From positions 72,034,282-72,098,281 of the forward strand of contig CM056741.1 in assembly GCA_029851415.1 (NCBI GenBank): a DNA stretch of 64,000 nt, written 5' to 3'. This DNA is from Eretmocerus hayati (taxonomy: Eukaryota; Arthropoda; Insecta; Hymenoptera; Aphelinidae). Position 1 is the first letter of the stretch. Each line of letters starts with the position of its first letter. The translations under genes and the position numbers were made by a program. Shown piece by piece: positions 1 to 8,646 of the stretch. The notes below the pieces were generated by a model that worked only from the letters and a program-made list of their open reading frames with translations, made no database searches and was not told the DNA's origin.

Positions 1-126
1 GACTCTTACACCTATATCGATATACCCTTTTTGGGAATCACTAGATTTTCCCGTATATTGACTTGACCTACCATAAAATTATTGGTTTTTTCTCTATATC
101 GATGACTTTATTTTGGGTCTACTGTC

Positions 127-800
127 GAGTGTTTGTGCGTCTGCCAGACTCCTTCCTTTTCATTAGAATTCACCAAATTCTCTTAAGCGTCTGCGTATCG
201 GACTTGGATTCAGTTCGTGAACTACACTAAGTCTTCAAACATTCGCAGGAAAGTGCTTTCATCACCTGATCCGGTCGTGAGTCTATCGGTCTATCGGTTC
301 ATTGTGAGTTCTTATAAGATGTTCGATGTATGATGTTTTTATGATGATCAGTGTGTGTAATGTGATGTGAGAATATGTGATGTATTTCGATGATGATTAA
401 ATGGAGTGTTGATGATGATGAAATTCTTCACTCAAGTGTTATGTTTTAATTACTTTATGGAAAAATCTATACATTTGTTATCATCATTAGCACTTATTTT
501 CCTTACTGTGTCAAGTCTAATGTCGTGTGTCTGTGCGTCTGTCAGACTCCTTCCTATTCATTAGAATTCACCAAATTCCCTTAAGCGTCTGCGTATCGGA
601 CCTAGATTTAGTTCGTGAACTACACTAAGTCTTCAAACATTCGCAGGAAAGTGGTTTCATCACCTGATCCGGTCGTGAGTCTATCGGCCTATCGGTCCAT
701 TGTAGGGTCTTATAAGATGTTTGATGTATGATGTTTTTATGATGATTAGTTCGTGTAATGTGATGTGAGAATATTTGATGTGTTTTCAATATGATGATGG
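127..800. repeat. Tandem duplication, about 0.27 kb copies 397 bp apart
   Basis: Two copies of one segment start near 129 and 526 (shared text GTGCGTCTG, then AGACTCCTTCCT, then TTCGCAGGAAAGTG) and run to about 400 and 800. They differ at scattered single bases. Each holds TTCGCAG followed 28 bases later by GTGAGT or GTGAGTC-like sequence, so a splice-like AG...GTGAGT pair is present here too. No protein is recognisable. The downstream edge merges into the ATG/GAT-rich cassette array. Confidence 0.8.
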
Positions 801-1048
801 AACTGATGAAGATGTAATGATGCATGATGATGAAAATGTTTGATGAGTGTCTCACCCTCCTCAGTAGAGAAGAATTTCATCTCTACATCGGCGATCATTG
901 GCGTTTTGAATGCTGTGAGTAATGCATGGTGATGATGGTGATGACCGTGATGAAACTGATGAATATGTGATGATTGATGATGGAAATGGTTAATATGTGC
1001 CTCACCCTCCTCAGTAGAGATGAATTTCATCTTTACATCGGCGATCAT
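746..1048 (-). other. Open His-rich reading frame through two cassettes
   Basis: On the minus strand the cassette reads PMIADVEMKFISTEEGEAH and the spacer reads as His-rich (CAT repeats). The frame stays open across both cassettes for 100 codons. Cassette copies here and at 1426-1800 differ partly by synonymous changes (ATC/ATT Ile, GCC/GCT Ala). No known family is recognised. The frame could be a real repeat protein exon or an accident of stop-free CAT repeats; I favour neither strongly. Confidence 0.25.
865..914 (+). other. Mini-exon-like cassette 1
   Basis: A 50-nt block directly follows CTCACCCTCCTCAG and directly precedes GTGAGTAATG. In the frame starting at the second base it reads REEFHLYIGDHWRFEC, fully open. 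The flanks match insect 3' and 5' splice sites, but use is unproven. Confidence 0.35.
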
Positions 1049-1064
1049 TGGCGTTATGAATGAT
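1015..1064 (+). other. Mini-exon-like cassette 2
   Basis: Same arrangement: CTCACCCTCCTCAG, 50 nt, then GTGAGT. In the same frame it reads FHLYIGDHWRYE and then TGA at the last full codon; the third frame is open throughout. The core GTAGAGATGAA-T-TTCATCTTTAC is a near-palindrome. Confidence 0.35.
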
Positions 1065-1487
1065 GTGAGTAATGAATGGTGGGGATGTAGGTATGGTAAG
1101 TGAATGTATGATAAATATTCGATGAAACGTTGTTTGATGTATAATGATTCAATGATGACTAATTAATATAGTTAATTAATGGTTTGGAGAATGTCTGATG
1201 TGAGAGTATTCGATGTTTTTTATGATATTCGAATGGAGTTAATGTAGTTAATAAATGGTGTTGATATAGATATGGAAAATGGATGATAATGGAGGAATGG
1301 AGTGGATGATAATTGAATGTTGATGATAATAATTGAATGTTGGTGTTCATTTGATATAGTTAAATTGTGGTTTGGTGATTGTATGATGTGAGAATATTTG
1401 ATGTGTTCCGATGATGATGATAAAATTAGTGAAGGTGTAATGGAGCGTGGTGATGAAAAGGTTTAATGTGTGCCTCACTCCCCTCAG

Positions 1488-1537
1488 TAGAGGAGAATTT
1501 CATCTCTACATCGGCAATCATTGGCGTTTTGGATGCT
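1488..1537 (+). other. Mini-exon-like cassette 3
   Basis: CTCACTCCCCTCAG precedes a 50-nt block that is followed by GTGAGTAATG. It reads RGEFHLYIGNHWRFGC in the frame starting at base two. It differs from cassette 1 by a few substitutions. Confidence 0.35.
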
Positions 1538-1631
1538 GTGAGTAATGTTTGGTGATAATGGTGATGAAACTGATGAACATGTGATGATTGATGATGATAA
1601 GAATGTTTAATGTGTGCCTCACCCTCATCAG

Positions 1632-1681
1632 TAGAGATGACTTTCATCTCTACATCAGCAATCATTGGCGTTATGAATGAT
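1632..1681 (+). other. Mini-exon-like cassette 4
   Basis: CTCACCCTCATCAG, 50 nt, GTGAGTAATG. The 23-nt core is close to a palindrome (GTAGAGATGA / TCATCTCTAC). Frame two reads DDFHLYISNHWRYE and ends in TGA before the donor-like site. Confidence 0.35.
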
Positions 1682-1766
1682 GTGAGTAATGAATGTTGAT
1701 GAAAATGATGAATATGTGATGATTGATGATGATGAGAATGGTTAATGTGAGCCTCGGCCTCCTCAG

Positions 1767-1816
1767 TAGAGATGAATTTCATCTTTACATCGGCGATCAT
1801 TGGCGCTTTGAATGAT
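1767..1816 (+). other. Mini-exon-like cassette 5
   Basis: CCTCGGCCTCCTCAG, 50 nt, GTAAGTAATG. The donor-like site here is GTAAGT rather than GTGAGT, that is, the change keeps a good splice donor. Reads DEFHLYIGDHWRFE before a TGA. Confidence 0.35.
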
Positions 1817-2192
1817 GTAAGTAATGAATGGTGGTGATTTAGGTGTGGTAAGTAAATGTTTGATAAATAATATTCGATGAAACGTTGATGGATGTATACT
1901 GTTTTAATACTGACTAATACATATTGTTAATTAATGGTTTGGAGAATGTCTGATGTGAGAATATTCGATGTTTTTTTATGATGATTGAATGGAGTTGATG
2001 TAGTTAATAAATGGTGTTGATATAGATATGGAAAATGGATGATAATGGAGGAATGGAGTGAATGGTAATTGAATGTTGATGATAATGATTGAATGAAGTG
2101 TTAATGATGATTATGATGATGATGAAATACTCTGTGATGTATGAAATGGATGAATGATTGTGATGTAATGGGATGGATGATTGCCTCATCCT

Positions 2193-2288
2193 CCTACTTG
2201 GATGTGAATTTGGACGCAATCCCTGCACCCGAAGGCGGCTTACCTGCGTGCAAGAATTCGCCTCCAAGTAGGCGATCATTGGCGAATT
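2193..2288. other. Divergent hairpin cassette
   Basis: This copy keeps the CGATCATTGGCG end but has a different core: 18-bp arms at 2193-2210 and 2255-2272 (CCTACTTGGATGTGAATT against its complement, two mismatches) round a 44-nt loop. On the minus strand an ATG at 2279 opens 12 codons (MIAYLEANSCTQ) ending exactly at CAG|GTAAGC (exon end 2244). It lacks a plus-strand GTGAGT donor, so it supports the minus-strand reading of the array more than the plus-strand one. Confidence 0.35.
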
Positions 2289-2313
2289 TACAATGATGAT
2301 ACTGATGAACATG

Positions 2314-2314
<1 letters not shown>

Positions 2315-2346
<32 letters not shown>
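2315..2346. repeat. (GAT)n microsatellite
   Basis: An uninterrupted run of GAT triplets, about ten units, within the longer GAT-rich spacer between cassettes 6 and 7. Confidence 0.9.
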
Positions 2347-2348
<2 letters not shown>

Positions 2349-2450
2349 GATAATGGTGACGAAGATGATGATGATGATGATGACGAAGCTGATGAGAATA
2401 TAATGATTGATGATGATGAAAAGGTTTAATGTTTGCCTCACCCTCCTCAA

Positions 2451-2501
2451 TAGAGGAGAATTTTATCTCTACATCGGCGATCATTGGCGTGTTGGGTTGA
2501 T
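2451..2501 (+). other. Mini-exon-like cassette 7, weakened acceptor
   Basis: CTCACCCTCCTCAA replaces the CAG acceptor of the other cassettes, and the block is 51 nt before GTGAGTAAAG. It reads RGEFYLYIGDHWRVGLM without a stop. The loss of the AG suggests decay if the plus-strand splice reading is right. Confidence 0.3.
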
Positions 2502-2704
2502 GTGAGTAAAGAATGGTGGTGATGGGGGTATGGTGATTAAATGATGATGGAATAATGGAGTGGATGATGACTGAATGGTAGTGATAATGATGATGATGAT
2601 GATCAAAATGAAGTAGTTGATGATGATGTTGTTGTTGATAATGATGTGATGAAAAGGGTGCAATTTGAAAAATTATATGGAATTTATGTTCTAATTAGAT
2701 GTAA

Positions 2705-3115
2705 GAATAAATTGATATATATATATTCATATATATATATATACTTCTCTAGCCATTACTTCTGGTAATTCCTCGACGATATTTTCCCGCTTTCTGGGAC
2801 TTTTTCCGATTTCTGGGCCGTCCCAGAAAGGATCCTTCTGATTTGGCTATTTCTGGGACGTCCCAGAAATCGGAAATATTCATAATTTACCGTTTTCCGG
2901 GACGAAAAATATAAATCTTATATTCCATATAAAAAATATATATCCGTCCCAGAAATCGATAATATATCATATTCTATAATATATCGAATATATATTCCGT
3001 CCCAGAAATCGATAATATATCATAATCTATAATATATTACGGTTTCTGGGACGTTTCATGTGAATATTAGCGTTTTCTGGGACGCTATATATATATTTTT
3101 TATATATCTCAGAAA
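2705..3115. repeat. AT-rich tract with repeated GTCCCAGAAA motif
   Basis: At least eight copies of CCCAGAAA or its complement TTTCTGGG occur here in both orientations, embedded in TA-rich sequence (TA runs near 2718-2745). Two abutting copies make a 22-bp perfect palindrome at 2849-2870 with core TTTCTGGGACGTCCCAGAAA. The same motif recurs at about 8535-8600, just before the satellite array. No gene is seen. Possible terminal or subterminal repeat of an unknown transposon. Confidence 0.7.
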
Positions 3116-3599
3116 TAAGAATTTGTAACTCATATATCTGATATATATGTCTCGAAGAATCGGATTAGTGCCGTATGTCTGGCTCAAATATGTACAAGGC
3201 AAATCCCTGACTGCTCCAAAATCATTGCCACTCTCTTCGTCTGAGGTTCCCAAACCTGGCATGCCTAGCAAGGATGACCACAATGACTCATCGTTGCAAG
3301 ACAGAACAATTTCCTATGTACATCGCAGCACAGCATGATGGATGATTCCAAATACTGGATATTGACAATTTTAGTAAATCTCTCATCTAATGGCCAAGAT
3401 AGTCAGACATCTGTACCGAATGACTTGTCCGAGAGTCGTTGCGTTCCCATGTGATCATGGTGAGGAAAATATATTGAGTGATGTACGCTGACAGTGGCTG
3501 TATTTTGTTTCGACCACACAATTTGACAGACAACTATTGTGAATGTTCTCGAAATTCCAAGCAGTCTGAATCGCTCGAACATCATTGAGTTCAGATCGC

Positions 3600-3680
3600 T
3601 ACCTCCTACGAAGAATAACACTTCCCAATGTATAAGCCATATGCTTATACATTGGGAAGTGTTTTTCTTCGTAGGAGGTA
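3600..3680. repeat. Near-perfect hairpin, 38-bp arms, 5-nt loop
   Basis: Left arm 3600-3637 and right arm 3643-3680 are complementary with a single mismatch; the loop is CATAT. The small loop and near-perfect arms are unlike typical animal miRNA precursors. More likely a fold-back generated by template switching, a tiny palindromic element, or an hpRNA source. No flanking target duplication is obvious. Confidence 0.85.
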
Positions 3681-3689
3681 TCGAGATTA

Positions 3690-4985
3690 TCCCGCTCGAA
3701 AGAGTGAACCTTTGTGGAGATTGAACCTGCCTTCGCTATCAGACATGCCGTTCAATGCGAGGACCAGACAGAAAGAGGAGGCCGGATGCAGTCATCACCC
3801 TGAACGATCAAGATTTCCTGGCAAGTATTACAAGGTACAATCATTCGTCAGAACCGAATGATGCAGTAAGTAGAAAGAATGTCGAGAAATAAGAGTAGGC
3901 CAGTCAGTAGGCGAAAATATGAAGATAACCGGCCGAATATTCCTCGCCGAATCCTGAAAGTATCCTGGGCGTCAAAAGAAATGAGCCTCGAAATTAACAA
4001 ATTTCGCGTTTTTCTCCTCTTCTGCTGGCCATGACAAGCTACAGAACTGATCTGTCGCGACGAGTGTTTGAAACCGGGGCAGACGCCAACGCGGCGGTAG
4101 ACTCTCATGGAAACACCCATCCACACTTCGCTGTGTACAAGCACGCTAGATTTCCTCGTTCATCCCATACGAGCCAACGAATTACGTGGATGCGTACTTT
4201 TCACTGCATCAAGAGCCATTCGTAATCTAATGCTGATCCTGAAAATTTACCGCGACGACGCGCGACGGAGCAAACTTGTGCGTTGCTAGTCTTCTCAGAG
4301 GTCCAGATGTCTTCGAAGAGATGTATTCGAGCATTTATGGCCAAGTTTCTTTGAGATCATCACGGAAAAATAGGAACCTTGATGATTGAATTGGTCGGAG
4401 TCGATTTAAAAGATTCCATGTTGATCTTTTACTCTGTTAATCGATAAATTATATATTGGTATGCGATACAACAGAAAATTACCGGGATCTGGCTCTTTGA
4501 TGGTTAGCTTCCCATAAAACACAGTGTTAAGCATCGCATATTTAGAATTTTTCATTCAAAAAACAGGCTCGGTACCTTTAACTTTGAAACTGACAATCAA
4601 TTAGTCTTTCTTTGAACTTCATCGGTAACTTACTAAAACCTATCTGGTAGAAATCGCTAAGATGCGTGGGTCTCCATATCATATAGGCTTGAACAAATTA
4701 CATAATTGAGTTCAAGAGAGGGCAAAGTCATTGCGATTTTGGAAATTATAGGTTGGAAAACTTTCTCTGAACGAAACATTCCCAGAAATCTGATGTTTGA
4801 CACGGTGTCTTATGGTAGCTGATTATCAGAAAGTCAAATTTCGGTATTTTCTTGTTGGATCGCACCCAAGAATTTTTTAGACGTGGATGATTCATCGATT
4901 GACAGAATCTCATTTAACAGCTTAGATGTTCCCGACTTAGAATACATCAAAAAGCGCCCAAACTTTCGAAAAACCATGCCTTTCC
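3690..4985. other. No supported feature
   Basis: Only short overlapping open frames on both strands, none with a recognisable motif, splice context or codon signal. No repeat relationship to the rest of the window was seen. Confidence 0.6.
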
Positions 4986-5003
4986 GGCCAACACAGCGCC
5001 TAA

Positions 5004-5224
5004 TGTACACTCACTGGACATTGTATCTGTCCAAATCTGAGAAGAGATTTTTCGTCCCTGCACTACTACTTGAAATTCTGAGACTTGGTTCCACTTCTGA
5101 GACGTTAAGGATGAGGTAACGATCATCAAGGCACCAAAGACGATCTGATTTAGTTTGACAAAACAGCCCAGGGTCAAAAAACCTTTTTCAGATTTGGACA
5201 GATACAATGTCCGGCGAGTGTACG
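5004..5224. mobile_element. Fold-back MITE-like element
   Basis: Inverted arms at 5004-5060 and 5169-5224 share GGACATTGTATCTGTCCAAA and flanking bases over about 56 bp with a few mismatches, separated by about 108 bp. Weaker similarity (CCAA...GCGC) may extend the arms outward on both sides. No transposase is present, and class and target duplication are not determinable by eye. Confidence 0.6.
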
Positions 5225-5229
5225 TGCGC

Positions 5230-6425
5230 AACTATGCGCTTGGGTTGTGCATGTGCGTTGGTGGACCAGGGTACCTATTAAAGTAACAAATTGGCACGAA
5301 TAGCACACGTGCGAGTTGAGTTTTCCAATATAATTTCATTCCTCAATATCAAATTCGCAACCACGCTATTTGCGCGAAGTTTGACTTTAACTAGTACCTA
5401 GGCACAGGGAAGCAAATCTGCGTGAAACGTCACCCAACGCCTGTGCCTCCTCAAAAACATTACGAATTAGATTGGTTTTCTGTATACAGCTTTGATGTCC
5501 ACGGTCAAGTTATTGGAAAACTCCTGACTTCCAGGGCTCTGTCGCGTCGTGCGCTTGAAATAGGGATTGGACATAGTTGTCGAATTGACTGCTTACAGGG
5601 CTGAAATATCTACCGTTCGATCTAGATTTGGCATTGATGGGGTGAGGGCTTTTGTATTATTCACTCTCTTGTTCACGTAATCGGACACGAAACACTTATA
5701 CTTGAACCTGGTTCACTCACTCTTGCGTTTGATGGATCGTGGCCTCGGGACGGAATCATGTGGCGTCGCGAAGGGATCAGGACTGGTCTGGGTTGTTCTC
5801 GATCTTTGGCACCCGAGGTAATACCTAACGACCGGGAATAATATGACACACGATATTATGAACACGTTCCCATGCAGCCGATGCTAAATCTAGACACAAC
5901 GGCGGACATCTTTGAGGGATAAACACCTGTATGACAGCAACCCGCCAAGTATGTCGAATCCCTATTGTATACTCTGCACATGATAAGGAATGCACCCTCT
6001 CATCAATGTCTAGAACTACTTTATGAATAAATAATGTCAAATTTGTGCCTCTTTTACGATCCCACATTACTTTATGTTGATACCGTGCGGTGTATGACTC
6101 TGTCTAGGTTCTGCCATCTCGCACAGTGTCAAAATCAAGTGATCGGGTTTTGTAAGAAATGATGATATTCGAAATTGTTTATTCATTAATCGTTTCCAGG
6201 CACCGATGAAGGAGTGCAGCCCGTACAGTGTGCAGTGTTTGAAATTACAATAGTTTCCTGGGTACAGCTGGTTAATACTGGATCGCATAACAGAGCCTTG
6301 GAAGTCACGAGTTTCCCACTAATTTTACCGAAAGAATCAAAGATATACTATACAAAAATCAGTTCATGTTCGTGATGCATCCAATTAGACGAGGATGGCG
6401 AGTGATTTGAGTTACGGATTTTCTC
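5230..6425. other. No supported feature
   Basis: Unique-looking sequence with only short open frames on both strands (for example 5422-5604 plus and 5825-6067 minus). No family, splice pattern or repeat is recognised. Confidence 0.55.
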
Positions 6426-6429
6426 AGCT

Positions 6430-6770
6430 TTCACAGCCGTGCCACCTTGTTACGGTGTAGTTTGACCGACACATCGCGTGTACGCGACACACACACGCAT
6501 ATTAGGATCCATAGATGGAATAGAGCAAAGTGGGAGAATTTCAGCCAAGAGCTGCTTGAGAGAGGAACCATGCGGTAGCTTGCGATCGAACGCGATCGAT
6601 CATGGTCACGCGCGCGAGACCAATTTCGCATATACCTGGAGAAGCGGCGCACCAGGAGATGGCGTCGACCTGGCCGGCCTCTGCAGCATAGACGCGAGCG
6701 GTGAGGCGCAGAGGAGCTGTCGGACCAGGGTGCGAGACAGCCGACCCGGGAGGCGATCATGAGGCGAAAT
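6430..6770 (+). other. CpG-rich possible first exon
   Basis: This stretch is clearly richer in GC and CpG than its surroundings (CGCGCGCGAG, GTCGACC, GACCCGGGAGGCG) and is open in one plus-strand frame from 6478. It ends in an ATG at 6759 (GATCATGAGG) followed by four codons (MRRN) and an excellent donor, AAAT|GTAAGT, at 6771. That pattern would fit a 5' UTR plus short first coding exon of a plus-strand gene. No downstream exon was identified, and the satellite array follows within 2 kb, so the gene may be broken or have a very large intron. Confidence 0.3.
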
Positions 6771-6789
6771 GTAAGTTGTTCTCTCTCTC

Positions 6790-7390
6790 GAGTTCGGTTC
6801 CCGCCGAAATCTTTCTCTTCCCCGTAGGCGCGAGATAGATTTCCAATGTGCGATAATATTGAGTGCTAATTATAAGGTGCGAGATATGAGTGCGGGCCAT
6901 CAGAAAAGCGGTAGGATCATTTATTATTCGTCGTTAATAAATTATCGAAGGTTGCACAAAGCAACCCACAGTCAATAGTAAATCGAGGATTGATCATTTC
7001 ATGAATATATGTATAGATATATCTCCAATTACAGGTTATTAAATCTTTCATCTTTATTCATACAAGCATGTTACCATCGGGCAGGTAGTGCGCTTGCAAC
7101 CTTTTGGTAATACATACATGATGGTTGAGAGAGAATCGTTGTAAGAGAAGCGGTCACTAACTTTGGATGTAGTGTATACATTTCATAACCCTCACACGGC
7201 GAGTCAAAGAGGCGAAAAAGTCAAAGGTGCAGGAACATAGAATATTCCTATGGAATATGTTTCGAGGTTGTTTCAGGAACCATTTCCAACAAGAATCAAA
7301 ATCATCCGCTTGGGTTTAAAATAAAATAGGTTTTACCAATCGCCACTCTGTTTATGAAAATGATTACTATCTAGAATTGGATACTCACGT
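6790..7390. other. No supported feature
   Basis: AT-rich sequence without a credible open frame, RNA gene or repeat that I can identify. Confidence 0.6.
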
Positions 7391-7398
7391 TTCTTGGC

Positions 7399-7651
7399 CT
7401 GTAAGTTATCCATAAAAATCAACAGATTCCACGAATGTGGCATTAAAAAGTCTCATATCTCGAAATCATAAGGATAATCATTATCTTCCGCGTTAGAATC
7501 AGATTTAATCATTGCTACTGCATCTGTCGAGAGTTCTGACTAAATATTTCGAGATATCAGACTTTTCAACACCCTATTCGTGTATACTGTTGATTTTTAT
7601 GAATCAGTTACAGGAAATCATAAGGATAATCATTATCTTCCGCGTTAGAAT
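7399..7651. mobile_element. Fold-back MITE with 38-bp direct repeats
   Basis: Arms of about 68 bp at 7399-7466 and 7546-7613 are inverted copies (shared CATAAAAATCAACAG and CTCGAAAT-type ends) with scattered mismatches. An exact 38-bp direct repeat, beginning GAAATCATAAGGATAATC, follows each arm (7462-7499 and 7614-7651). The second copy abuts the retrotransposon fragment. The direct repeat overlaps the inner end of the first arm, so it is not a simple target-site duplication. Confidence 0.65.
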
Positions 7652-7671
7652 TTGATTAAATCAGATTAACT

Positions 7672-8130
7672 GTGGTATATCTAGACGCAGACAAAGAACA
7701 ACGGACGCGACTCCAGCGATTGTCCAATTCATGTGTGAGATACATCTTTGGTGTTAGAAGGGATGAGAACATCACTCCGCACCGGGAACACCTGCGTTGG
7801 CTACGGTTGGACTCCCGTAGATTATATTTTGCAGCTAGACTAATATACAAAATCTTGAAGATGAAAGAACCCGAATACTTGGCTGCAATGTTTACCATGT
7901 ATCAGCGCAGGCCTACCAGTCGGAGTGAAGAGAGAGAACTTGATATTCCCAGAGTTCGGCTCACTGTGACAGAAAGCTCTTTTCAGTATCGAGGCGCTAG
8001 GCTCTGGAACTCTCTACCTCCCTCCTTGCGCCACTTACCCTCGATATCAGCTTTCATACTATCGCTAAAACTTCACTTGTTAAAGCTTGACTCCAAAGAC
8101 TCTGCAATAATCTTAATCGTACCACGCTGA
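7672..8130 (+). pseudogene. 5'-truncated non-LTR retrotransposon, reverse transcriptase C-terminal remnant (jockey-like)
   Basis: The frame encodes about 152 residues typical of the region downstream of the reverse-transcriptase domain in jockey-clade non-LTR elements: LQRLSNSCVRYIFGV, then LRWLRLDSRR, a Y-K-I-L segment, a TRS-type motif, and FQYRGARLWNSLPPSLR near the C terminus. The frame lacks an ATG start; the endonuclease and catalytic RT domains are absent, as expected from 5' truncation during target-primed reverse transcription. It ends in TGA with a short 3' tail of TTTATTTATTTG at about 8150. The open frame is intact over its length, which suggests a fairly young insertion. Not expected to be functional. 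Confidence 0.8.
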
Positions 8131-8147
8131 GTACTGACAGTAATAGA

Positions 8148-8164
8148 GTATTTATTTATTTGTT
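8148..8164 (+). repeat. TTTA-rich 3' tail of the retrotransposon
   Basis: TATTTATTTATTTG lies 18 bases after the stop codon of the RT remnant, consistent with the simple-repeat 3' end of a non-LTR element. Confidence 0.5.
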
Positions 8165-8520
8165 AGAAAATACTCCTGTAACCTGTGTTTTGCAACAATG
8201 CTACCTGGCATGAGTCGAATTGATGACGTATCATATCTGTGATAAAACTGACCTTGGATAGCTTTGACCAAATATCCTAGTTATATTTCTATTATGTCAG
8301 AACTATTTTCAGCAGGGCTAGAGAACCCCAAGCCAATGATTTCAATTCTTATATATGCATTGCGCATTGTACAGTGCATGTATAAAATCGTGCCAGCATG
8401 TGTCAAAGGCAAAACTACTGTCTAAGCAACGACTGTTATCTCCTCGGTAACTATCTCCCACGAGGGATAGTATAATTTTTGAATGAAAAAATATTTTCAA
8501 CCCAAAATTTCCGTTCTTAC
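8165..8520. other. No supported feature
   Basis: Unique AT-rich sequence. No gene or repeat recognised. Confidence 0.6.
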
Positions 8521-8524
8521 GCGT

Positions 8525-8605
8525 TTTTCAAAAAATCCCAGAAATCACTAAAGTACATATGAAAACGTCCCAGAAACCACCAAACCGTATTTTCGTCCCA
8601 GTTAA
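8525..8605. repeat. CCCAGAAA motif cluster next to the array
   Basis: Three copies of the CCCAGAAA or CGTCCCAG motif occur in about 75 bp, the same motif as in the 2705-3115 tract. This is the last non-satellite sequence before the array. Confidence 0.55.
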
Positions 8606-8646
8606 ACGATTATGTACAAACAACGAAGCACAAGCGGGCTTTATTT

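Larger units (their letters stand above)
1426..1800 (-). other. Open His-rich reading frame through three cassettes
   Basis: A 124-codon minus-strand frame spans three cassettes, each giving an MIADVEMK-type peptide followed by a His-rich linker and an LLTxF-type lead-in to the next unit. Acceptor-like TACTCACAG (minus strand) lies before the units, and donor-like GTGAGG follows STEEG in several. Unit spacing is in multiples of three. No start context, promoter or homologous family is evident, so this is recorded as coding potential only. Confidence 0.25.
746..2510. repeat. ATG/GAT-rich cassette repeat array
   Basis: Low-complexity trinucleotide sequence (GAT/ATG on plus, CAT/ATC on minus) separates seven copies of a conserved cassette ending CGATCATTGGCG on the plus strand. 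Cassettes start at about 865, 1015, 1488, 1632, 1767, 2193 and 2451. A larger block is itself duplicated: 1080-1345 matches 1830-2100, about 750 bp apart. Within a block, cassette spacings are 150, 144 and 135 bp, all multiples of three. That fits either a coding repeat or trinucleotide slippage. Confidence 0.85.

Noticed and set aside
3147..3338. Overlapping short open frames near 3.1-3.3 kb
   Set aside because: Both strands are open over the same short stretch, with no motif or splice context.
4883..5231. Two opposing open frames of 78 and 94 codons
   Set aside because: They read through the inverted arms of the fold-back element and give related peptides (TLYLSKSEK) from both strands, as expected of an inverted repeat.
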